From positions 13,872,638 to 13,936,637 of the forward strand of contig NC_049980.1 of assembly GCF_000003815.2 (NCBI RefSeq): a DNA stretch of 64,000 bases, read 5' to 3'. Every line of letters starts with the position of its first letter. The stretch's first letter is position 1. A program made the position numbers and the translations under genes. The notes below the pieces were generated by a model, which worked only from the letters and a program-made list of their open reading frames with translations, searched no databases and was not told where the DNA came from. Of the stretch, positions 56,401 through 64,000 are shown piece by piece. Source of the DNA: Branchiostoma floridae. Lineage: Eukaryota > Chordata > Leptocardii > Amphioxiformes > Branchiostomatidae.

Positions 56401-59400
56401 CGCTGGTGAGTTCAAACTTTCTTTGCTCTTATTCTGTTAAGTTTGTGTGACACAGTAAACAAGCTTCAGCTGTACTAGTTGATCGCTAAGGAGAACGCCA
56501 CATTTGAAGATCCCTAGCAGATTTTTTGCCTGAAAGTCTGTTCCATCACATTGGACAGGGCTTAGGAACCTTTGAACATCAGCTGATCCTTGAAATTAAT
56601 GCATGCAGTTATTTAGAGAACACAAGGCATATTGTTGTCAAAAATTTCATCCAGAACATGTTGGTCTCATACATTTGTTTCATGTGATTTATGCAGGAAT
56701 CCTAACCATGATCATGGTGAGAACTCTGAGGAGAGACATTGCCAACTACAACAGGGAGGAGGATGTGGTGAGGGAACTTCACATTCTTCCAATCAAACCT
56801 TGCCTTTGTTTATTTGTTTATTTGAATTCATCACACAGTGATTGGGAGGGCAAAACAGGTTCGAACAACCTTTACAAGTTGCCCTCCCTCACATAAAAAT
56901 GACACCAGTACATACAAATCAATAACATACAAGCCACAACATCAATACATACAATACAGGTCATAATACAGGTCATATATATATATGGAAAGCATAATCT
57001 GGGTAGCACTACTTATAAAACTATTGCCAAGCGCGGCCTCAAAGCCACACATGAGCCACACCCACAAGAAGTGGACCAAGTGCAAGGTTGGTCAAGACTG
57101 TATTGTAAACTGAGTCTGTCATAGGCAGACTTTACCAACTTGTGCTTGAATGCTAACGCATCAGACTTTCTCTGATAGGAGCTTCTGATTGGTCAAGAAT
57201 TAGGGAATGATACTAGGGGGAGAAGTTAGAGCTAGCAAAAGGGTGGTACTGCACAATGTAATACTAGTAGCTACTTCTCTGGCTTCTTGGCTGTGATGCA
57301 GTATATTTTGCTTCATTTGCTGTTCATGAATGTTTATAGCTGTTCATCTTGTTTTTTTTTAATCTTTTTTTCATCCTCTTGCATTACAATTGGAGTATGC
57401 AGAGGATCATCCATGAAATAACTTACTGTGGTATATGACTAATCTTGGAAACCCTTGCTGTATTGTGCAGGAGGAGACACTAGAGGAGACAGGGTGGAAG
57501 CTGGTGCATGGTGATGTGTTTAGACCACCACGTTACACCAAGCTGCTCTCATCACTGGTCGGGGCAGGAGTGCAAATCTTCTTCATGTCTGTCATTACAA
57601 TAGGTACGCTGGCATGTTTCGTAAAAGTCATATGTATTCTATTTATAGAATTGTCAATGAATTGTCATGATTGATAACAACTCTTACTTCAATAACGTGG
57701 TCATTATTCAACACTTCTTTTTTTATAATATCTCCACTTAATATTGTTTGCCACTGTAACCATAACCTGGGCTCAAAATTTCTTTTGGAGATAGGCGCAC
57801 TGGTGCACACAACTTCAAAGGTTCACAGAAAATGCTTTTGGGTGCACAGTATACAATAAGGTAGAATGGCAAAACCTAATCACAATGGGTATATACATTC
57901 AGTATTTCAAGTCCTGTCAACGCTTTTATTAACTGTAGGGTTGAATGTACAATTATGTATAGTTCAAATTGTCTGCTTTTAAACAGTTTAATTTAGCTTT
58001 TTAGATTGAAGTCCTTTTAGGATTTCCATCCATTTTGATCTGCTATTCATATATTTGTCGTTAGTAATATTTCTCCAATGCATATATTTCATAGTAAACT
58101 ATCGTTCCTCTGTCTTTTTCTAGCATTTGCTATGTTGGGTATGTTGAACCCATCCATGAGAGGTTCCCTGATGACATCTATGATCTTCCTGTTTGTCTTC
58201 CATGGGTGAGTACCAGCTCCCCTGTACAGATATACAGTTTTCCATGATTTTTTTTATTTTAAAAGTTTTGTTTTACTTTAAACTACTGGTGCTAGGTAGA
58301 GACATTGATAGACATGAATTCTATTAGCATAACAATATTTGTAAAGTAGCATGGTTAAGAGTTACTTAAGATTTATGCTTTTACAAATCATTCGATGATG
58401 GGAATTATGTTGCCCATGTTCAGTCAGTCATAGTTTTGCAAATGAGGTCAGACCAGAGTTGTTCTATATTTTCAACTGACAGCTAAAGTTTTTTCAAAAA
58501 TAGACCAACTTCCAGTTTACATTTCATCTTGAGAAAAACACTGTATTAACTTGGGTTATGAATAATTTTGTTCCTAAGTACTTATTATGATGCAACTATG
58601 GGTAAGCATTACATCATACATTGATTACCCTTTGGTCTTCGAAATTGCAGAATGTGAAGTACCCTAAATCTTTCTGTGCATCTTTAACCGGTCAAGCACT
58701 TGTCTTGCACGCTGTTTTTTTAGACCTATCATTGAAATTGACCCTATTTCCCTATGTACTGCTATGGTAGCCATGTCTAGAATTCGGGCACAGGCTCAAG
58801 AGTGCTAGCTCTAATTCTGTTTTTTTTTTTTTCCACACAGGTTAATTGCTGGGTACTTCTCTGGAAGACTGTATAAGAGTATGAAAGGTACCACATGGAA
58901 AACGGCAGCATTCCAGACTGCCACGATATACCCAGGCATTGTGTTTGGCACCGCTTTCCTGCTGAACTTCTTCATCTGGGGGGAGCACTCCTCCGGGGCC
59001 GTGCCCTTCACCACCATGCTGGGCCTGCTGGCCATGTGGTTTGGCATCTCCCTACCACTGGTGTACCTGGGCTACTACTTTGGGTTCAGGAAACAGGTGG
59101 GTTTGTCTTCAAAAAACATATGCTGATATATCAGGTATTGAAAGCTACTTTTGGCTACAGCTGTAGTCATCAGAGTCAAAGTACTGAGACAGGATTGCCA
59201 AAGACATTGCAAAGCTGCACAGGACAACTGATTGTTTGTATTACATACCGCATAAACTGTCTTGTGTCATAACACACCAGGTTTATACTGAGCAGTACAA
59301 GCTGATTATCCCAACAGACTTATTTGATCCACTTAGAGTCAAACTGGAAAGAGCACCTATCGGTACATCTATAGGTGTAACATGCTTGATATGTGGCTGT

Positions 59401-61141
59401 CCTCAAATGTGGGACCTCCAACATAAGTACACTGCATTCACACCTTGTCTGTGTTTTTTTTTTAGCCATATGAGGTCCCCGTGCGAACCAATCAGATCCC
59501 TCGTCAGGTTCCCGAGCAGGTCTGGTACATGAACCCGCTAGTGAGCATGCTCATGGCAGGCATCCTGCCCTTCGGTGCCGTCTTCATCGAGCTGTTCTTC
59601 ATCCTGACTGTAAGTACATGTGTTGTGTTCTTCCCAATCCAATAAGTTAGAGGTAGTCTATTGATTATCATATGAGAGCCGATGCTGTAGCCATAGTTTT
59701 GTTTTTGATAACAAGGTTTTTGTACACAAGAAGAGAGTTGATGCCTAGCCAACCTGAGGAAAGTGTCATATGATAAAAAATATGTCAGCAAAGTGTCCAA
59801 AAAAAGTTTGTTATCCAGTGATTTACCAACATGAGGAAACTTTTCATGGAAATAGTTTAGTTTGTTTAATCAGTATTATAATACTGACAACTTAGAGAAG
59901 TAAAAAACAATTTTCCATGCAAAGGCATTAATGCTGGTATGATGATCACTGCAGTTCAATGGCACATGTGAGGTTTTACTGACATAGCCTGTTAACGTTT
60001 GTTTGCAGGCCATCTGGGAGAACCAGTTCTACTATCTGTTTGGCTTCCTGTTCCTGGTGTTCAGCATCCTGGTGATCTCCTGCTCCCAGATCTCCATCGT
60101 CATGGTGTACTTCCAGTTGTGTGGGGAGGTGAGCAAGGGGTAGTAGCTGTACGAGTGGGACGTTTGGGAATAATCGAGTCTAATCTACGTTAATTCCTCT
60201 GTAAAAATGTTGTAATTCATTGGTGTATATGATTGTTTGTATTTATTTATTGTATTAGTGTGTGCCTGCTGTCATGTGAATATTGCAGAGTGGCAGGATG
60301 TACTTTGTGTGTGTGTTTTAAGGCAGAAGTGGTGTAGTCAGATACTTGGAGAATTCAAAGTCTGGTTTGGCTTGTTTTACTGCACTGTTGCCCTAGTGTT
60401 ACTTGTGTTACTTGTAACAGTTAGCCTAAGGATTGTTACTCTATTGTTACTTTAGAGTAGATTTTTAACAGTCCTTGGTCTGTTTTGCAGGACTACCACT
60501 GGTGGTGGAGATCCTATATAGTCTCAGGAGGGTCAGCCATCTATGTGTTCCTGTATGCCATATTCTACTACATGACTAAGGTAAGACTGGCAAGATGTAT
60601 ATTGAGTAATAGATGTCCTAGGCATCCAGCCCCATTGCAATGAGACACAAATGCTTCCCTCTGTTTCATTAACATACTGTAATTCTTGAAAATTTTAGTT
60701 AACTCTCCACTAGTGATTATTGACACGGCAAATGTGTGTTCCTGATGTATTTGTACTGTATGCAGAATTCTTTCATACCATGAAATAAAACGGCCAAAAA
60801 AGTAAAAGTTTATAGTATCTTATATTCAACCTACTGTTCCCCATCCATATCATAATATCTTTAATTCCCAGTAAAATTTATTATTATTATTAATTGCCTT
60901 CTTTTGCCCTCTCAAACACGTTTATCTCTTCCTCGTCTTCTGTGGAATGTCAGATAAAACCATGTTAGTAATACATGTCTTTGTTGCACAGCTGGAGATA
61001 GAAGACTTCATCCCAGGGCTGCTGTACTTTGGCTACACGTCCCTCATGGTCTTCACCTTCTGGATCCTGACAGGAACTATTGGCTTCTATGCTGCCTATA
61101 TCTTTGTCAGAAAAATCTACAGTGCCGTCAAGATAGATTAA
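47450..61141 (+). CDS. TM9SF4: Transmembrane 9 superfamily member 4 (complete, 17 exons)
   Basis: Nonaspanin of Golgi and endosomal membranes. Exons: 47450-47461, 52429-52545, 53110-53253, 53744-53868, 54310-54412, 54696-54748, 55131-55172, 55653-55788, 56294-56405, 56697-56767, 57471-57603, 58124-58205, 58841-59096, 59466-59609, 60009-60128, 60491-60580, 60992-61141. Total 1890 nt, 629 aa (human 642); all phases join. A signal peptide (about 1-23, ending PPAFG) precedes [12 protein letters not shown] luminal domain with [18 protein letters not shown] follows, then [20 protein letters not shown] leading into TM1, eight further spans, and the family-typical C-terminus [18 protein letters not shown]. 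The terminal KxD is the COPI/Golgi retention type. TM9SF4 is favoured over TM9SF2 by the [15 protein letters not shown] and C-terminal residues. The 12-nt first exon (M-A-E-E) is inferred from frame, donor GTTAGT and the promoter-like setting. Confidence 0.96.
48240..48980 (+). pseudogene. 5'-truncated LINE (CR1/L2-like): end of reverse transcriptase ORF plus 3' tail
   Basis: The frame ending at 48747 encodes [51 protein letters not shown] and HNEKK. This order is typical of the C-terminal end of non-LTR reverse transcriptase ORFs (CR1/L2/Jockey-like). The polymerase core and endonuclease are missing. The 3' region ends near 48980 in a short TTGATTG-type repeat, as in CR1/L2 tails. It is a dead fragment lying within the 47470-50930 element. 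Confidence 0.8.
49660..50152. repeat. Tandem duplication of about 248 bp
   Basis: Copy 1 (49660-49907) and copy 2 (49908-50152) share GGACCTCATTAACATAATTT, ATAATAAACATG, TTTG(G/A)CGCAC, ATGAAATATACGC, AATCACTTAAATCAGTTTCT and GCATAGACAACT-like blocks, about 85-90 percent identical by eye. No protein coding is seen. Confidence 0.85.
51611..51843. mobile_element. MITE, 233 bp, with perfect 9-bp target duplication
   Basis: The perfect 20-bp terminal inverted repeat TAATCTCCAAGCAGATCCTA starts at 51611 and its inverse ends at 51843; similarity extends to GCATAAGAT about 34 bp in. The 9-bp direct repeat GTGTATGTG flanks it at 51602-51610 and 51844-51852. The interior carries TATAGCCGGTATAACCGCC, also seen in PPT1 introns. 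It lies in TM9SF4 intron 1. Short ends plus a 9-bp duplication suggest a Mutator-like origin (inference). Confidence 0.92.
55920..56085. repeat. Degenerate CTATGTTCC-type tandem repeat in a TM9SF4 intron
   Basis: Units resembling C(C/T)CCTATGTTCCAA occur about every 16-18 bp from 55935 to 56030 and are followed by GGTTAGTGTTAGAACATAG in inverse orientation. This looks like an eroded relative of the array-ended element at 44805-45711. Confidence 0.5.
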
Positions 61142-63764
61142 CGACCATTAACAGCTTTGAGCAATCATGAGCAATGTAGAGAGAGTCTATCTGTAGGCCT
61201 CTTGTTATTCTTCCTATTGATGGCTTTCCAAACTGGACGGATGGAAAAGACATAATGTTGCTTTGGTGGTTTTGTAAGTGAAAGAATATTAATTACTCTG
61301 GAGTCTGGAAGAAACTAAAAACTCCTGTTGTTCATATTTACACCTTCATGTTTGGAAGGATTTTACATTACCACACGTGATGTTGGGTGAAAGAATGAAT
61401 GTTGACATAATCAGACAGCTATGTGTGTATATACATTGTCACGCAGTCCTGATAAAATCATCAGGAGGCCATTGCAAGCATTGTTTGTATGGAAAGCCAT
61501 CAATAGCAAGTTAAGTTGAATGTGAAATTTTGGTTCAACTATAACAAATTCCATAGATCTCCCACATTTAGAGACTTTTTTGTTGTTGTTGTATATTTCT
61601 ATGGTGGAACGGGAGAAGTATAGTAGGCTGAAAAGGGTACAAGTCACTTAAGTTAGATTTAGATTGATATGATGCTTATTTGTTCTACTATACATGTACA
61701 TGTACTTGTAGTAAAAATAATGTGGCATTCACAATTATCATAAAATACATTTACACACGAAACTGAACTAATTCCTCAAAGTACGGACTGGCTACTTTCA
61801 CATACATGATGTTGATACTTATCCTTTGCTACATTGCAAGTTGTATGTACTTTTGTTTATGTCTGCAAGTAAGTTGACCTATCTGCCAATGCCACATGTG
61901 ACAGGATAAGAGTTTAGTGTGCATTGCCCAAGATGTTTTAAGATTCCTTTGAAAGTTGCAATCAATTCAGTTATGTAAAGAGAGAACATATTATCAAGCA
62001 GTGTGTGCTAGGCATTTAAGTATAACATTTTGCTTTTTATGAGTATTGCAGTCATGTATGTAAATTTATTATGTTTTTTGGGGGGTCAAAAATAGTATTG
62101 AGATGTGCATCAAACATTAAGTTAGGTCATGTTGAAAAGGGCTTTATGATCTCTTTTGTAATCTACAACTCTTGAGTCAGCGTGAATTCAGCTATTGCCA
62201 GTATGTGAGGCAAGTAAACTTGGCATTGTAGCTACACAGCCAACTGTAAGATAGTTACCATATGATGCATATGTTATCTGGCTTTGCTTACATGGTACAT
62301 TGCATTGTGCAGCATCTTTTCTTAGGCCATATTGATTTGATTATATGGATGCTGCATTGCTGCTGGATGCACATTAGTTTTTGTCAGTTTTTGACCATAC
62401 AGCATACTTTAAATTGTACAAATCAGCTGTAGATAAGTACATATGTATACCATAAATTGACAAAAGATATCGGAATATGGGTACTAAAGTCATAGAATGC
62501 CAAAGTCAATTTCAAAATCAAGGAATTAGGTGTGAAAGAACAAAAAATTGTATTGTTCGGTTTACAGTGTTTAGTCATTTATCCACCTTCCTGATCACTT
62601 ATATTTCATACTAGAGGCAACCTTCTTGGGGCCAAACTGTTTTATTTGCTTGCTCGCATCAGTTTTGGGGTTCCCAGAGGATGTCATCCATATTATCAAA
62701 TCAACATGGCCTTACCCAAATTCAGGAAAATTGAATAGCCTGACTTGCCATTTCAGTCTGCAAAATTCATGCTACAAATGTAGCTGTTGATCTGAAAAAT
62801 TCCATTACTGATAAGGTAGTATGATGTTTTATTTTCTAGTGTTTGTTGATTTCTACAGACTTGGATGTTATGTACTGTACGTTTTTTGGTATCACTGGAT
62901 TTTTTTTTTTGCCCTATAAGGCGGTGAAGGATTTTTTTGGAGAGAATTATGTAAATAGAGGTGTACTTTAAATGGCTATATTTATTGGAGTATTTCTTGT
63001 TATTTTACTATGGGCAGATGCACTTACGAAATCTTGTCTTTATCAATGTTTCATGCATATCTGGCATGATTGTGTAGAAACTAGTGTCAATGGTTTACTT
63101 GGTGATGACTACACTTCCTTAGTAGTAGCTTTGTCAAAAGTATTGTACTGTGGCCAGTTCCAAACCTGTCAGAGAAATTTCAATATATTGACAATTTGTA
63201 TAGTTCCATGTGTGTGAGTTTTCTTGTTGTTAAGGTTGTCGTTTCAATTTGCAAGTTTCCCAACATAGATGAAGTGTAATTCGTCTGTTTGAATTCTGGT
63301 GATGGCACAAACACTACAAATGTGCCATATACATGTATGCCACAAAAGTCATTTTCCTAGCATGCCATTGCATTAGTTAATTGAAAGAATTGAAGTGATA
63401 AAGAAACATTATAGTAGTAGTCCACTGTGTTCTGCTGCTGCAGAAACATTATATATGGTAGAATAAGATTGTCTGCAATGAATCATAAAATGAAGGTGGC
63501 TATTGTCTGATATGGAGTCAGACAAATGCCTGCCATGTTATAAACTGCCATTAGTGGCATATTATCTTCACAATGGTTAGGCATTACGATTAGGCATAAC
63601 AATTTTAAAACAACTGGCAATCCTGTGTAAATTTATCACATTCCTTATTGCATTTATGATGAAGGTTTTATCAAGATAAACTATCTAAAAGCAAACTAGC
63701 CCTTACAAGGAATAAGATAGTTACAATTGAATAAGATAACTTCCATATGTTCCAAGTAAGATCA
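61142..63764 (+). other. TM9SF4 3' UTR and downstream sequence
   Basis: AT-rich sequence with no convincing exon. No AATAAA is seen close to the stop codon; the first clear plus-strand AATAAA is at 63796-63801, so a long 3' UTR of about 2.6 kb is possible. TACATGTACATGTAC occurs near 61690. Confidence 0.4.
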
Positions 63765-63955
63765 TCACTTAAGTATCACTAGAATGAAGAGGCAGAATAA
63801 ATCAATGCTATTACATAACATTAACTGGAAAAACAGGTTGGGCATGTCAAAGTCACTAACTCGTTGGGTCGTCTGTCTTAGCCACTTATCAACATCGTCA
63901 CTAACAAAGACGCCAGACAGAAGGTATGAAAATGTGGATGCTTCAACAGGTGCAC
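63765..63955 (-). CDS. Possible terminal exon of an unidentified minus-strand gene
   Basis: A frame opens after a plausible acceptor, TGTTCATATTTCAG (exon from about 63955), and runs APVEASTFSYLLSGVFVSDD, VDKWLRQTTQRVSDFDMPNL, ending at a stop near 63765. The last 20 residues are hydrophobic and atypical. An alternative exon end is a GTTAGT donor near 63864. No family is recognised and no canonical poly(A) signal follows. The rest of the gene would lie beyond the window. Confidence 0.25.
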
Positions 63956-64000
63956 CTGAAATATGAACACCTGTCAGGGACACAAGCTGACCAATCAGCG

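Overview
The window is nuclear DNA of an animal, most likely an amphioxus-type invertebrate deuterostome. This is an inference from vertebrate-like protein sequences in intron-dense genes with GT-AG introns, tRNA-derived SINEs, LINE 3' ends and many small inverted-repeat elements; no species is claimed. There are no bacterial operons, and most open frames are intron or reverse-strand shadows.

I assembled five genes exon by exon. A sixth, small gene encodes a protein I do not recognise. (1) IFT172, + strand, 977-26902: 37 coding exons; the 5' end of the gene lies outside the window. (2) PPT1, - strand, 32555-28263: nine exons, complete, 298 aa, catalytic triad intact, tail-to-tail with IFT172. 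(3) OSER1, - strand, 36008-34437: two coding exons, 316 aa, with a probable upstream non-coding exon near 37143. (4) An unnamed two-exon gene, - strand, 39881-38981: 129 aa, signal peptide, His-rich ectodomain, one membrane span. (5) RPS20 (uS10), - strand, 46957-44049: four coding exons, with the ATG as the last codon of exon 1. (6) TM9SF4, + strand, 47450-61141: 17 coding exons, 629 aa, head-to-head with RPS20 across about 0.4-0.5 kb.

The products act in ciliary transport (IFT172), lysosomal depalmitoylation (PPT1), stress response (OSER1), translation (RPS20) and Golgi/endosomal membranes (TM9SF4). They do not form one pathway; the block looks like ordinary chordate gene order. OSER1 and TM9SF4 are both on human 20q, so part of the linkage may be ancient.

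Non-coding space is dominated by repeats. IFT172 introns hold a minisatellite of about 1 kb with a 17-bp unit carrying a splice-donor-like GGTAAG in nearly every copy, a 6.5-kb inverted-repeat-ended candidate transposon with GC-rich subterminal repeats, and two tRNA-derived SINE families. RPS20 introns hold two MITE-like elements, one with 9-bp target duplications and inverted 16-bp arrays. TM9SF4 intron 1 is filled by a 3.46-kb inverted-repeat-ended element starting 8 nt after the splice donor (with a LINE relic inside) and by a second MITE with a perfect 9-bp duplication. The best leads for new biology are the His-rich membrane protein, the donor-like minisatellite and these element families.
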